Source of the DNA: Pseudomonas rhizophila
Lineage (GTDB): Bacteria > Pseudomonadota > Gammaproteobacteria > Pseudomonadales > Pseudomonadaceae
Assembly: GCF_003033885.1 (NCBI RefSeq)
Contig: NZ_CP024081.1
Coordinates: forward strand, 1,829,980 to 1,893,979
Length of the DNA stretch: 64,000 nt
Direction: 5' to 3'
The translations under genes and the position numbers were made by a program. Positions 1-9,659 of the stretch are shown in pieces (position 1 is the first letter of the stretch; every line of letters begins with the position of its first letter). The notes under the pieces are model-generated. The model did not search any database, was not told where the DNA came from, and worked only from the letters and a program-made list of their open reading frames with translations.

Positions 1-88
1 GTGGGAGCGAGCTTGCTCGCGATGACGGCGGTACATTCAGCATTTATGCAAGCTGACACACCGCTATCGCGAGCAAGCTCGCTCCCAC
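1..88. repeat. REPIN-type inverted pair of REP elements
   Basis: Two copies of a GTGGGAGCGAGCTTGCTCGCGAT element face each other as an inverted pair about 88 bp long. The same element recurs at least eleven more times in this window, always between genes. This is the organisation known for Pseudomonas REPINs mobilised by RAYT proteins. No RAYT gene is in the window. Confidence 0.85.
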
Positions 89-134
89 AGGGGTTTGTGG
101 TGAATATGGATTTTGTGTTCACCCAGGAACAAAT

Positions 135-161
135 GTGGGAGCGAGCCTGCTCGCGATAGCG
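135..161 (+). repeat. Solitary REP element
   Basis: A single copy of the same GTGGGAGCGAGC(C/T)TGCTCGCGAT repeat, 47 bases after the preceding pair and upstream of the AEC transporter. No facing partner is present. Confidence 0.8.
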
Positions 162-176
162 GTCTACCAGACGCCA

Positions 177-213
177 GTGTCGTTAGTGGCTATCATTAGC
201 CACCTAACGACAC
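177..213. promoter_or_regulatory. Near-perfect dyad just upstream of the AEC transporter start
   Basis: Bases 177-192 pair with 197-213 across a TCAT loop, with one bulged base. This 16-bp stem ends 19 bases before the ATG at 233. There is no T-run after it, so it does not look like an intrinsic terminator. It could be an operator or a 5'-leader hairpin; which one cannot be told from sequence. Confidence 0.5.
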
Positions 214-232
214 CCTTCTCAAGGTCCCCGGC

Positions 233-1174
233 ATGCTGGCAATTTTCCTCGAAACCCTGAACATCACCGCACCGGTGTTTGCCATGTTGTTTCTGGGGAC
301 GTTGCTCAAGCGCATCTATTGGATCAACGACAACTTCATCCACATGGCCTCGTCCCTGGTGTTCAACGTCACCATGCCGGCGCTGTTGTTCCTCGGCATC
401 CTGCATGCCGATCTCCACGCGGCATTGCAGCCGGACCTGCTGATCTATTTCTCCATTGCCACCCTGGTGTGCTTTGCCGTGGCCTGGGGCTGGGCGATCT
501 GGCGTTGCCCGCGTGAGGACCGTGGCATCTATACCCAGGGCGCCTTTCGCGGCAACAACGGCGTGATCGGCCTGGCACTGGCGGCGAGCATGTATGGCGA
601 CTACGGGATTTCCCTGGGGTCGATACTCGCGGCGCTGGTGATCCTGTTCTACAACACCCTGTCGACCATCGTGCTGGCGGTCTACAGCCCAGTGATCAAG
701 TCCGACCCCTGGAGCATCTGCAAAAGCGTGGTCAGCAACCCGCTGATCATCAGTGTGGTCGTAGCCGCGCCGTTGGCCTATTGGCAGATAGGCCTGCCGA
801 ACTGGTTTGAAACCTCGGCCAAATACCTTGCCCAGATGACTTTGCCGCTGGCGTTGATCTGCATCGGCGGCACGCTGTCGCTGGCGGCGCTGCGCAAAAG
901 CGGCAAGATGGCCCTGAGTTCGAGCCTGGTGAAAATGATCGGCCTGCCGTTGCTGGCGACCCTGGGGGCCTGGCTCTGGGGCTTTCGCGGGGCGGAGCTG
1001 GGAATTCTGTTCCTGTACTTTGGCAGCCCCACCGCCGCCGCCAGTTACGTCATGGCCCGCGCGGCCGATGGCAACCATGAACTGGCCGCGGCGATCATCG
1101 TCATCACCACGCTGATGGCGGCGATTACCACCAACCTGGGGATTTTTGTGTTGCAGTGGGGTGGGTGGATCTAG
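233..1174 (+). CDS. AEC-family transporter (auxin efflux carrier fold permease)
   Basis: A 313-residue inner-membrane protein made almost entirely of hydrophobic segments, about ten, with the paired repeat architecture of the AEC/BART superfamily. The N-half carries the FRGNNGVIG-type loop (around residues 105-112) typical of AEC proteins, and the C-half has SPTAAASYVMA near residue 265, also conserved. Family members export or import small organic acids such as malate or malonate, but the substrate cannot be assigned. The ATG at 233 follows an AAGG ribosome site. The gene stands alone, preceded by a strong dyad (177-213) and followed by a REP pair that separates it from the convergent gene. 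Confidence 0.85.
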   Translation: MLAIFLETLNITAPVFAMLFLGTLLKRIYWINDNFIHMASSLVFNVTMPALLFLGILHADLHAALQPDLLIYFSIATLVCFAVAWGWAIWRCPREDRGIYTQGAFRGNNGVIGLALAASMYGDYGISLGSILAALVILFYNTLSTIVLAVYSPVIKSDPWSICKSVVSNPLIISVVVAAPLAYWQIGLPNWFETSAKYLAQMTLPLALICIGGTLSLAALRKSGKMALSSSLVKMIGLPLLATLGAWLWGFRGAELGILFLYFGSPTAAASYVMARAADGNHELAAAIIVITTLMAAITTNLGIFVLQWGGWI

Positions 1175-1203
1175 GTTCTGGGTTGTGGTGTTCTTGAGGG
1201 CCC

Positions 1204-1299
1204 ATCGCGAGCAGGCTCGCTCCCACAGTAGATGGCGGTGTACACAAGTTTCCAGTCCGCCTGCGATCACGTGTGGGAGCGAGCTTGCTCGCGATAGCG
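1204..1299. repeat. REP pair between convergent genes
   Basis: Two REP elements in opposite orientation (1204-1226 and 1273-1299) fill the gap between the AEC transporter and the convergent carboxymuconolactone decarboxylase-like gene. Confidence 0.8.
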
Positions 1300-1308
1300 A
1301 TCTCCCAG

Positions 1309-1689
1309 TCACTCAGATTTCTGATAACTATCGATCACTTCCTGCGCCGCCCGAAACGCATCAATCGCCGCCGGCACCCCCGCATACACCGCGCAATGCA
1401 GCAACGCCTCGCGAATCTCTTCCACTGTACAGCCGTTGTTCAAGGCCCCGCGCACGTGGCCTTTCAATTCCTGCGGGCATTTGAGGGCGGTGAGGGCGGC
1501 GAGGGTGATCAGGCTGCGGGTTTTGAGCGGCAGGCCTTCGCGGCTCCAGACGCTGCCCCAGGCATGCTCGTTGACGAAATCCTGCAGCGGCTGGGTGAAT
1601 TCGGTGGCGTTGCCCAAGGCACGGTCGACGAACGCGTCGCCCATCACCTGGCGGCGCATGTCCAGGCCGGTCTTTGGAGTGTCGGTCAT
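1309..1689 (-). CDS. Carboxymuconolactone decarboxylase family protein
   Basis: A 126-residue soluble protein of the CMD/AhpD-like all-helical fold. The core segment (around residues 58-105: SLITLAALTAL, then LKGHVRGALNNG, then EIREALLHCAVYAGVPAA) is close to 4-carboxymuconolactone decarboxylase (PcaC), which acts in protocatechuate breakdown. There are no other pca genes nearby, so a stand-alone PcaC paralogue or a related CMD protein is as likely as true PcaC. Its ATG overlaps the stop of the Ca/Na antiporter by four bases (ATGA), implying translational coupling in the rlpA-antiporter transcript. Confidence 0.8.
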   Translation of the reverse strand: MTDTPKTGLDMRRQVMGDAFVDRALGNATEFTQPLQDFVNEHAWGSVWSREGLPLKTRSLITLAALTALKCPQELKGHVRGALNNGCTVEEIREALLHCAVYAGVPAAIDAFRAAQEVIDSYQKSE

Positions 1690-2780
1690 GGCAAATCCCT
1701 CTTGTGGTGTTGACGGCGCCAGGCGCGCAAGGAACTGAACAGCAAAAACGCGAGCAGGGCCGGCAGCACATAGAACAGCATCAGTCGTTCCAGTTGGCCG
1801 GCCAGAGGCATGCCGGTAGTGAACGACACCACATGCAGCCCATAGGCCAGGTACAAGCCCAAAAACAGCAGGCCTTCGGCGCGGGTGACGCGGTAGCCGG
1901 AATAGAACACCGGCAGGCACAACACCGCCACGCCGAGCATCACCGGCAGGTCGAAATCCAAAGCATTGGGGGAAACCGAGAGCGGCGAGGGCGCGGCGAG
2001 GGCCGTCACCCCCAGCACGCCCAGCAGGTTGAACAGGTTGCTGCCGATCACGTTGCCCACGGCAATGTCTCGCTGGCCCCGCAGGGCGGCGATCAGCGAG
2101 GTGGCGAGTTCCGGCAGCGAGGTGCTGACGGCGACGATGGTCAGGCCGATGATGCGTTCCGACAGCCCCAGGTCCGTCGCCACTTCCACCGCCGCGCCCA
2201 ACAGCAAGTGCCCGGCGAAAATCAGCATCGCCAGGCCCACGACCATCATCGACAGGCTTTTGGGCCATGACACTTGCGCCACGTCCACGCCCATCCCATG
2301 CGGTCGCCCCGAATGCCGCGACTGGCGCAGCAACAGGCCCAGGTACACCGCCAGGGCCATCAACAGCAACGCGCCGTCCAGTTGCGTCAGTTCCTCGTTC
2401 CAGGCCAGCACGAACACCAGCAGGCTGGCGCCGATCATCAGCGGGATGTCCAGGCGCACCAGTTGACGCGAGACGCGCAACGGAATGATCAGCGCCGACA
2501 ACCCGAGGGTGACGAGGATGTTGAAGATGCTGCTGCCGATCACGCTGCCCACGGCGATGTCGGCGTTCTGCGCCAGTGTCGCTTGCAGGCTGACGGCCAT
2601 TTGCGGGGCGCTGCTGCCAAAGGCGACCACGGTCAGGCCGATGATCAGCGGACGCACCTGCAAACGTGCCGCCAGGCCCACGGCGGCGCGCACCAGCAGC
2701 TCGGCCCCGGCGATCAGCAACAGCAGGCCACCGAACAGTTCGATCAGGCTCAGCAGCGGGATGGCATTGAGTAGGGAAAT
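1686..2780 (-). CDS. Calcium/sodium antiporter (CaCA family, YrbG-like)
   Basis: An inner-membrane cation exchanger with the two inverted repeats of the CaCA family. Each carries the alpha-repeat signature: GLTVVAFGSSAPQMAVS in the first half and GLTIVAVSTSLPELATS in the second. About ten to eleven membrane segments are visible. There is no ATG, GTG or TTG between the upstream stop context and the first membrane helix. The best start is ATT at 2778-2780, with GGAG seven bases upstream, giving MSLLNAIPLL and 364 residues. Reading further upstream adds 33 residues overlapping rlpA that look unrelated. It lies just downstream of rlpA and ends in a four-base overlap with the next gene. Confidence 0.85.
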   Translation of the reverse strand: MSLLNAIPLLSLIELFGGLLLLIAGAELLVRAAVGLAARLQVRPLIIGLTVVAFGSSAPQMAVSLQATLAQNADIAVGSVIGSSIFNILVTLGLSALIIPLRVSRQLVRLDIPLMIGASLLVFVLAWNEELTQLDGALLLMALAVYLGLLLRQSRHSGRPHGMGVDVAQVSWPKSLSMMVVGLAMLIFAGHLLLGAAVEVATDLGLSERIIGLTIVAVSTSLPELATSLIAALRGQRDIAVGNVIGSNLFNLLGVLGVTALAAPSPLSVSPNALDFDLPVMLGVAVLCLPVFYSGYRVTRAEGLLFLGLYLAYGLHVVSFTTGMPLAGQLERLMLFYVLPALLAFLLFSSLRAWRRQHHKRDLP

Positions 2781-2796
2781 GTCCGGGCTCCGTCTA

Positions 2797-3174
2797 TCAA
2801 TCGTCGAGGGCTTGCACACGCACCCGTGCGGTGCCGCTGCGTAGCATGCCCAGTTGCTCGGCGGCAGCGCGGGATACATCGATCAGGCGGCCACGAGTGT
2901 AGGGGCCACGGTCGTTGATGCGGACCACGACACTGTCGTTGTTTTTCAGGTTGGTGACTTTCACCCGTGTGCCGAACGGCAACTGGCGATGGGCGGCGGT
3001 CAGGCCATGCTGGTTGAAGCGCTCGCCGCTGGCGGTGCGCTTGCCATGGTGCCTGGCACCGTAATAAGAGGCGACGCCGGTCTGGTCATAGCCGTGTGGA
3101 TCGACCGTCCCGCTCTGGCTGGCACAACCGGCCAGCAGGGACAGCAGGGCGCAGGCGCCGAGGAGACGCTTCAT
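2797..3174 (-). CDS. rlpA: Septal ring lytic transglycosylase RlpA family lipoprotein
   Basis: A 125-residue outer-membrane lipoprotein. The N-terminus MKRLLGACALLSLLAGC is a signal peptide with an LAGC lipobox, and the rest is a double-psi beta-barrel domain. It shows GVASYYGARHHGKRTASGE, then FNQHGLTAAHRQLPFGT, and VVRINDRGPY, the conserved RlpA motif containing the catalytic-type Asp. It is short and lacks the C-terminal SPOR domain of full RlpA, so it may not be recruited to septal denuded glycan. The ATG at 3172-3174 was chosen because it starts a proper lipoprotein signal; upstream codons run into a REP. Confidence 0.85.
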   Translation of the reverse strand: MKRLLGACALLSLLAGCASQSGTVDPHGYDQTGVASYYGARHHGKRTASGERFNQHGLTAAHRQLPFGTRVKVTNLKNNDSVVVRINDRGPYTRGRLIDVSRAAAEQLGMLRSGTARVRVQALDD

Positions 3175-3225
3175 GTAGGGGTTTCCAACTACAGATAGGG
3201 GCGCTGGCCAGTGAGAGAAAAGCCT

Positions 3226-3312
3226 GTGGGAGCAAAGCTTGCTCGCGACGAACGATAACGCAGTCCACTGATGGATCAAGGTGTCTTCATCGCGAGCAAG
3301 CTTTGCTCCCAC
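3226..3312. repeat. REPIN of the AAAGCTT subtype
   Basis: An inverted pair with arms GTGGGAGCAAAGCTTGCTCGCGA and its complement, between gatB and rlpA. It is followed at 3318-3335 by a perfect 7-bp hairpin with an ACAA loop (CTCTCCC/GGGAGAG). Confidence 0.8.
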
Positions 3313-3368
3313 AGGATCTCTCCCACAAGGGAGAGTGGAGCCAGGCTTGAAATCTGGCTCCATGGTCA

Positions 3369-4814
3369 TCAGCCCTCAAGCTTGCTTTTGAGCAGTTCGT
3401 TGACCTGTTGCGGGTTGGCCTTGCCCTTGGAGGCTTTCATGGCCTGGCCGACGAAGAAACCGAACATCTTGCCGCGCTTGGCTTCGTCTGCCGCGCGGTA
3501 TTGCTCGACTTGCTCGGCGTTGGCCGCGAGCATTTCATCGAGTACGGCGCTGATCGCACCGGTGTCGGTGACTTGCTTCAGGCCGCGCTTCTCAATGATC
3601 TCATCGGCGCTGCCTTCACCGTTGGCCATGGCTTCGAAGACCATTTTGGCGATCTTGCCGGAAATGGTGTTGTCCTTGATCCGCAACAGCATGCCGCCCA
3701 GTTGCTCGGCCGATACCGGCGACTGGTCGATCTCCAGGCCCTGCTTGTTCAGCAGGCTGCCCAACTCGACCATCACCCAGTTGGCCGCCAGCTTGGCGTC
3801 GCCGCCGATGCTCACGACTTTTTCGAAGTAATCGGCCTGTTCGCGGCTGGTGGCCAGGACGTTGGCGTCATAGCTCGACAGCCCGAACTGCGCCTGGAAG
3901 CGCTCGCGTTTCTGGGGTGGCAGTTCCGGCAAGGTGGCACGTACGTCATTGAGGAACGAGTCCTCGATCACCACCGGCAGCAGGTCCGGGTCGGGGAAGT
4001 AACGGTAGTCGTTGGCTTCCTCTTTACTGCGCATCGGACGGGTCTCGTCCTTGTTCGGGTCGTACAGGCGAGTCTGCTGGATGACCTTGCCGCCGTCCTC
4101 GATCAGTTCGATCTGGCGCTGGATCTCGCTGTTGATCGCCTTCTCGATGAAACGGAACGAGTTGACGTTCTTGATCTCGCAGCGGGTGCCGAATTCAACC
4201 TGGCCCTTGGGCCGGATCGACACGTTGCAGTCGCAACGCAGCGAGCCTTCGGCCATGTTGCCGTCGCAAATGCCCAGGTAGCGCACCAGCGCGTGGATCG
4301 CCTTGACGTAGGCCACGGCTTCCTTGGCACTGCGCATGTCCGGTTCAGAGACGATTTCCAGCAACGGCGTGCCGGCACGGTTCAGGTCGATGCCGGTGGC
4401 ACCGTTGAATTCTTCGTGCAGGCTCTTGCCGGCGTCTTCTTCCAGGTGCGCACGGGTGATGCCGACGCGCTTGACCGTACCGTCTTCCAGGGCGATGTCC
4501 AGGTGGCCCTTGCCGACAATCGGCAACTCCATCTGGCTGATCTGGTAGCCCTTGGGCAGGTCCGGATAGAAGTAGTTCTTGCGGGCGAATACGTTGTGCT
4601 GGCCAATCTCGGCGTCAATCGCCAGGCCGAACATCACCGCCATGCGCACGGCTTCGGCGTTGAGCACCGGCAACACGCCGGGCATGCCCAGGTCGACCAG
4701 GCTGGCCTGGGTGTTGGGCTCGGAGCCGAACGTGGTGGAGCTACCGGAAAAGATTTTCGACCGGGTGGTGAGCTGGGTATGAATCTCCAGCCCGATCACG
4801 ACTTCCCATTGCAT
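3369..4814 (-). CDS. gatB: Aspartyl/glutamyl-tRNA(Asn/Gln) amidotransferase subunit B
   Basis: A 481-residue subunit B of GatCAB, which converts Glu-tRNA(Gln) and Asp-tRNA(Asn) into Gln- and Asn-tRNA. It has the start [13 protein letters not shown], the cradle-domain motif [13 protein letters not shown] around residue 82, the [17 protein letters not shown] segment, the Cys pair in [13 protein letters not shown], and the C-terminal YqeY-like tRNA-binding domain. Length is normal. It is the last gene of gatC-gatA-gatB, 10 bases after gatA. Confidence 0.97.
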   Translation of the reverse strand: MQWEVVIGLEIHTQLTTRSKIFSGSSTTFGSEPNTQASLVDLGMPGVLPVLNAEAVRMAVMFGLAIDAEIGQHNVFARKNYFYPDLPKGYQISQMELPIVGKGHLDIALEDGTVKRVGITRAHLEEDAGKSLHEEFNGATGIDLNRAGTPLLEIVSEPDMRSAKEAVAYVKAIHALVRYLGICDGNMAEGSLRCDCNVSIRPKGQVEFGTRCEIKNVNSFRFIEKAINSEIQRQIELIEDGGKVIQQTRLYDPNKDETRPMRSKEEANDYRYFPDPDLLPVVIEDSFLNDVRATLPELPPQKRERFQAQFGLSSYDANVLATSREQADYFEKVVSIGGDAKLAANWVMVELGSLLNKQGLEIDQSPVSAEQLGGMLLRIKDNTISGKIAKMVFEAMANGEGSADEIIEKRGLKQVTDTGAISAVLDEMLAANAEQVEQYRAADEAKRGKMFGFFVGQAMKASKGKANPQQVNELLKSKLEG

Positions 4815-4824
4815 GTGTTTCTCC

Positions 4825-6276
4825 TCAGAAGCCGGTTGGGGTGCGGGTGTGCCAGTCAGTGTTCAACTGATACTGGTGAGCCACATTGAGCAGGCGGCCT
4901 TCCTGGAAGTACGGTGCGAGCAACTGCACACCCACCGGCAGGCCATCGACGAAACCGGCCGGCATGGACAGGCCCGGCAGGCCAGCGAGGTTGGCGGTGA
5001 TGGTGTAGACGTCTTCCAGGTACTCAGCGACCGGGTCGCTGCTCTTGGCGCCGAGTTTCCAGGCCGGGTTCGGCGTGGTTGGGCCAAGGATGATGTCGAC
5101 CTCGTTGAAGGCGGCCATGAAGTCGTTCTTCACCAGGCGACGGATTTTCTGCGCCTTGAGGTAGTAGGCATCGTAGTAGCCGGCGGACAGCGCGTAGGCA
5201 CCGACCATGATCCGGCGCTGCACTTCGGCGCCGAAGCCTTCGCCACGGGAGCGCTTGTACAGGTCCATCAGGTTGTCCGGATTTTCGCAGCGATAGCCGA
5301 AGCGCACGCCGTCGAAACGCGACAGGTTCGAGGACGCTTCCGCCGGGGCGATCACGTAGTACGCCGGAATCGCGTGCTGCATGTTCGGCAGGCTGATTGG
5401 CTTGATCACCGCGCCGAGCTTCTCCAGCTCCTTGATGCTGTTGTGGGTCAGCTCGGCGATGCGCGGGTCCAGGCCGGCGCTGAAATATTCCTTCGGCACG
5501 CCGATGCGCAGGCCCTGCAACGAGCCGTTGAGGCTGGCGCTGTAGTCCGGCACCGGTTCATCGATGCTGGTGGAGTCGTTCGGATCGAAGCCAGCCATGC
5601 CTTGCAGCAGGATCGCGCAGTCTTCGGCGGTGCGGGCCAGCGGACCGCCCTGGTCGAGGCTGGAGGCGTAGGCGATCATGCCCCAGCGCGATACGCGGCC
5701 ATAGGTCGGCTTGAGGCCCGTGAGGTTGGTAAACGCCGCCGGCTGGCGAATCGAACCGCCAGTGTCGGTGGCGGTGGCGGCCGGCAGCAGGCGCGCGGCC
5801 ACGGCGGCAGCGGAACCACCGGACGAGCCACCCGGTACGTGTTCCAGGTTCCACGGGTTTTTCACTGCGCCGTAGTAGCTCGACTCGTTGGCCGAACCCA
5901 TGGCGAATTCGTCCATGTTGGTCTTGCCCAGGGTCACGGCGCCGGCTGCGGCCAGTTTGGCGACCACGGTGGCATCGTACGGGGCCTTGAAGTTGTCGAG
6001 CATCTTCGAGCCGCAACTGGTGCGGATGCCCTGGGTGCAGAACAGATCCTTGTGGGCAATCGGTGCGCCGAGCAGGGCGCCGCTCTCACCGTTGGCGCGA
6101 CGGGCGTCGGCGGCCTTGGCCTGGCTCAGGGCCAGTTCTTCGGTGAGGCTGATGAAGCTGTTGAGCTGCGGGTCGAGCTGGGCGATGCGCGCCAGGAGGG
6201 CCTGGGTCAGCTCTTCGGAAGAAAACTTTTTATCGGCGAGTCCGCGGGCGATCTCGGCCAGGGTCATGTGATGCAT
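4825..6276 (-). CDS. gatA: Aspartyl/glutamyl-tRNA(Asn/Gln) amidotransferase subunit A
   Basis: A 483-residue amidase-signature enzyme that releases ammonia from glutamine for the GatB-bound tRNA. The catalytic Ser-cisSer-Lys triad is visible: the Lys in [10 protein letters not shown] (near residue 75), and the serines in [12 protein letters not shown] and [11 protein letters not shown] (near 150-175). Full length and intact. It lies 16 bases after gatC and 10 before gatB, so the three subunits form one transcript on the minus strand. Confidence 0.97.
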   Translation of the reverse strand: MHHMTLAEIARGLADKKFSSEELTQALLARIAQLDPQLNSFISLTEELALSQAKAADARRANGESGALLGAPIAHKDLFCTQGIRTSCGSKMLDNFKAPYDATVVAKLAAAGAVTLGKTNMDEFAMGSANESSYYGAVKNPWNLEHVPGGSSGGSAAAVAARLLPAATATDTGGSIRQPAAFTNLTGLKPTYGRVSRWGMIAYASSLDQGGPLARTAEDCAILLQGMAGFDPNDSTSIDEPVPDYSASLNGSLQGLRIGVPKEYFSAGLDPRIAELTHNSIKELEKLGAVIKPISLPNMQHAIPAYYVIAPAEASSNLSRFDGVRFGYRCENPDNLMDLYKRSRGEGFGAEVQRRIMVGAYALSAGYYDAYYLKAQKIRRLVKNDFMAAFNEVDIILGPTTPNPAWKLGAKSSDPVAEYLEDVYTITANLAGLPGLSMPAGFVDGLPVGVQLLAPYFQEGRLLNVAHQYQLNTDWHTRTPTGF

Positions 6277-6292
6277 GAGAGGCTCTTTCCCT

Positions 6293-6580
6293 TTAGTCGA
6301 TGACTTTCGGAACCAGGTACAGGCCGTTTTCGACCGCTGGTGCGATGGACTGGTAGGCCTCGCGGTGATTGGACTCGGTCACGACGTCGGCGCGCAGGCG
6401 CTGGCTGGCTTCCAGTGGGTGGGCCAGGGGTTCGATGCCGTCGGTGTTGACCGCCTGCATCTCGTCGACCAGCCCCAGAATGCTGTTCAGGGCAGAAGTA
6501 ATGTGTGGAAGATCGGCTTCATCGAGGCCCAGACAGGCCAGGTGAGCGATTTTTTCCACGTCGGAGCGTTCAAGCGCCAT
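6293..6580 (-). CDS. gatC: Aspartyl/glutamyl-tRNA(Asn/Gln) amidotransferase subunit C
   Basis: A 95-residue chaperone-like subunit that wraps between GatA and GatB. It starts [19 protein letters not shown] and carries the conserved EPLAHPLE (around residue 58) and LR.DVVTES segments. The ATG at 6578-6580 matches the family N-terminus; an upstream in-frame ATG at 6613 would add 11 non-conserved residues. A sigma70-like promoter lies about 70 bases upstream, and the leader has a small CGGAC/GTCCG hairpin (6605-6621). Confidence 0.95.
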   Translation of the reverse strand: MALERSDVEKIAHLACLGLDEADLPHITSALNSILGLVDEMQAVNTDGIEPLAHPLEASQRLRADVVTESNHREAYQSIAPAVENGLYLVPKVID

Positions 6581-6649
6581 GGGATTCTCCAGTGGAAAAC
6601 AAAACGGACGCAATCTGTCCGTGTGTTAGATTGTCGGAACACTACCGCA

Positions 6650-6678
6650 TTTCTACGGTCCAGTGCCCTGTATCACAA
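6650..6678 (-). promoter_or_regulatory. Candidate sigma70 promoter for gatCAB
   Basis: On the minus strand TTGTGA (-35) and TAGAAA (-10) are separated by 17 bases, about 70 bases upstream of gatC. Assigned by consensus only. Confidence 0.45.
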
Positions 6679-6683
6679 ATACT

Positions 6684-6723
6684 GTTCCTTTTTGACGGCC
6701 TCTATTGTCGTCAACAAAGGAAC
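6684..6723. promoter_or_regulatory. 14-bp dyad in the gatC/mreB divergent promoter region
   Basis: GTTCCTTTTTGACG (6684-6697) pairs with 6709-6723 across an 11-base spacer, with one unpaired base. It lies immediately upstream of the gatC -35 box and about 80 bases before the mreB promoter. Its position suits a shared operator. Confidence 0.45.
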
Positions 6724-6801
6724 GTATCTGCGAAACAGGGCATTGGCCGCGATTTCGGGGTTTGGTGCACAGAAAAGCGGCCAATTTAACATATTGGCGC
6801 C

Positions 6802-6830
6802 TTGCCCAAAATCCCTGTCGTTGTTAGAGT
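6802..6830 (+). promoter_or_regulatory. Candidate sigma70 promoter for mreB
   Basis: TTGCCC and TAGAGT with a 17-base spacer, about 45 bases before the mreB ATG. Assigned by consensus only. Confidence 0.45.
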
Positions 6831-6862
6831 TTGCCGCACTTTTTTACCCACGCGTTGCCTAG

Positions 6863-7912
<1,050 letters not shown>

Positions 7913-7944
7913 GCCCGCCTGGATGGTCTATGTTGTTCGCTCCC

Positions 7945-7970
7945 CGGGCAGCACTTTGCAGTGCTGCCCG
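7945..7970 (+). promoter_or_regulatory. Strong intercistronic hairpin between mreB and mreC
   Basis: CGGGCAGCACT pairs perfectly with AGTGCTGCCCG over a TTGC loop (11 bp), 32 bases after the mreB stop. Only a weak T-rich stretch follows, so it is more likely a partial terminator or an mRNA-stabilising 3' hairpin than a full terminator. Confidence 0.55.
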
Positions 7971-8054
7971 TTGACGTTTATCTTCTGTCATTCGTATCCA
8001 GGCCGGTTTGATGCCGTATGAATAAAGAAAACATTTGCCTGGGAGGAGCGGCTT

Positions 8055-9128
8055 ATTAAACCGCTTTTCGCCAAAGGCCCCTCATTGGGTGTGCGCCTGC
8101 TGGTGCTGACCGTGCTGTCGGTCGCGCTGATGGTGGTCGATGCCCGTTTCACGCTGCTCAAGCCAGTGCGCAGCCAGATGTCGCTGGTATTGATGGAATC
8201 CTACTGGATCACCGATTTGCCGCAGCGCTTGTGGCAGGGTGTGGCCAGCCAGTTTGGCAGCCGGACCGAGCTGGTGGCCGAAAACGAAAAACTCAAGACC
8301 GAGAACCTGCTGTTGCAGGGACGCATGCAGAAGCTGGCGGCCCTCACCGAGCAAAACGTGCGGCTGCGCGAGTTGCTCAATTCCTCGGCGCTGGTCAACG
8401 AGAAGGTCGAAGTGGCCGAGTTGATCGGCATGGACCCCAATCCCTTTACCCACCGCATCATCATCAACAAGGGTGAGCGCGACGGTGTTGTCCTCGGCCA
8501 GCCGGTACTCGATGCTCGCGGCCTGATGGGGCAGGTGGTGGAGTTGATGCCCTACACCTCTCGCGTGCTGTTGCTGACCGATACCACCCACAGCATTCCC
8601 GTGCAGGTCAACCGCAACGGCTTGCGGGCGATTGCCAGTGGCACCGGTAATCCGGAGCGCCTGGAGCTGCGGCACGTCGCAGACACCGCCGACATCAAGG
8701 AAGGCGACCTGCTGGTCAGTTCCGGTCTCGGTCAGCGATTCCCGGCCGGGTATCCGGTGGCGACGGTCAAGGAGGTCATACACGACTCAGGTCAGCCGTT
8801 CGCTATCGTGCGTGCGGTGCCAACGGCTGCGCTGAATCGCAGTCGATACCTGCTGCTGGTATTCAGCGACAACCGCACCCCGGAAGAGCGCGCCAACGAC
8901 GCCGCCGTGGCCCAGGAGGCCGAGGATCGGCAGAACATCGACTCGACCGCGACCCCGGTTACCCCGGCGACAGTCCCGGGCACAACACCGGCACCTGCCC
9001 CGGCTGCAACGACCCCGGCGCCAACGCCGGCCACCCAAGCCCCGGCGACTCAACCCGCAAGGCCCGCGGCCAAACCGCCTGTCTCCACGCCGGCCACCGC
9101 GCCAGCCACCAGGGGAGCACGAGAATAA
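8055..9128 (+). CDS. mreC: Rod shape-determining protein MreC
   Basis: A periplasmic protein with one N-terminal membrane segment (LLVLTVLSVALMVV), a coiled coil (roughly residues 65-105) and a beta-rich domain with HRIIINKGERDGV and GLMGQVVE. It links MreB to PBP2/RodA. After about residue 280 it has an Ala/Pro/Thr-rich low-complexity tail. The family start (KPxFxxGPSLGVRL, as in E. coli MKPIFSRGPSL) is encoded here only if translation begins at the ATT at 8055, where GGGAGGAG lies about seven bases upstream. The nearest standard start, TTG at 8085, would remove this conserved N-terminus. The stop overlaps the mreD ATG by one base. Confidence 0.92.
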   Translation: MKPLFAKGPSLGVRLLVLTVLSVALMVVDARFTLLKPVRSQMSLVLMESYWITDLPQRLWQGVASQFGSRTELVAENEKLKTENLLLQGRMQKLAALTEQNVRLRELLNSSALVNEKVEVAELIGMDPNPFTHRIIINKGERDGVVLGQPVLDARGLMGQVVELMPYTSRVLLLTDTTHSIPVQVNRNGLRAIASGTGNPERLELRHVADTADIKEGDLLVSSGLGQRFPAGYPVATVKEVIHDSGQPFAIVRAVPTAALNRSRYLLLVFSDNRTPEERANDAAVAQEAEDRQNIDSTATPVTPATVPGTTPAPAPAATTPAPTPATQAPATQPARPAAKPPVSTPATAPATRGARE

Positions 9129-9616
9129 TGAGCAGTACACATTCCGGTAACGGCTGGATGGTCTGGCTGACGTTCGCCATCGGCCTGTTGCTCAGCGTTT
9201 CGCCGCTGCCACAATTCATGGAAATCCTGCGCCCGCTGTGGCTGGCGCTGCTGCTGGCATTCTGGGCGCTGGCGCTGCCGCACAAGGTCGGCATGGTCAC
9301 CGCCTGGTGCCTGGGGCTGGCCGAAGACGTGCTTTATGGCACGTTGCTGGGGCAGAACGCGCTGATCCTGACGCTGATCACGTTCCTGGTGCTATCGCTG
9401 CAACAACGCCTGCGGATGTTCCCCATGTGGCAGCAGTGCCTGGTGATCCTGGTGATTTTCGGCCTGGCGCAGCTGGTGCAGCTGTGGCTCAGCGCGCTGA
9501 CCGGCAATCGACAGCCGACCCTGGCGCTGGTGTTGCCGGCACTGGTCAGTGCCTTGCTCTGGCCGTGGGTCAGCTTCGGTTTGCGTGGCTTGCGCCTGCG
9601 TTTCAAAATCAACTGA
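9128..9616 (+). CDS. mreD: Rod shape-determining protein MreD
   Basis: A 162-residue integral membrane protein with about five hydrophobic segments. It has the conserved WLALLLAFWALALP helix and the GLAEDVLYGTLLGQNAL motif (the LG..DVL..xxLG signature of MreD). It partners MreC in the elongasome. The ATG shares one base with the mreC stop, implying coupled translation. Confidence 0.95.
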   Translation: MSSTHSGNGWMVWLTFAIGLLLSVSPLPQFMEILRPLWLALLLAFWALALPHKVGMVTAWCLGLAEDVLYGTLLGQNALILTLITFLVLSLQQRLRMFPMWQQCLVILVIFGLAQLVQLWLSALTGNRQPTLALVLPALVSALLWPWVSFGLRGLRLRFKIN

Positions 9617-9659
9617 TTCGGTCAGGCATTGGCCCGCACCTTGAGAGGGAGATGTCTTG

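Noticed and set aside
164..1312. A 382-codon minus-strand frame over the AEC transporter
   Set aside because: Gln/Arg/His-rich shadow; the plus-strand protein is a clear membrane transporter.
3408..6303. Two plus-strand open frames of nearly 500 codons each
   Set aside because: Both are antisense shadows of gatB and gatA with no family features.
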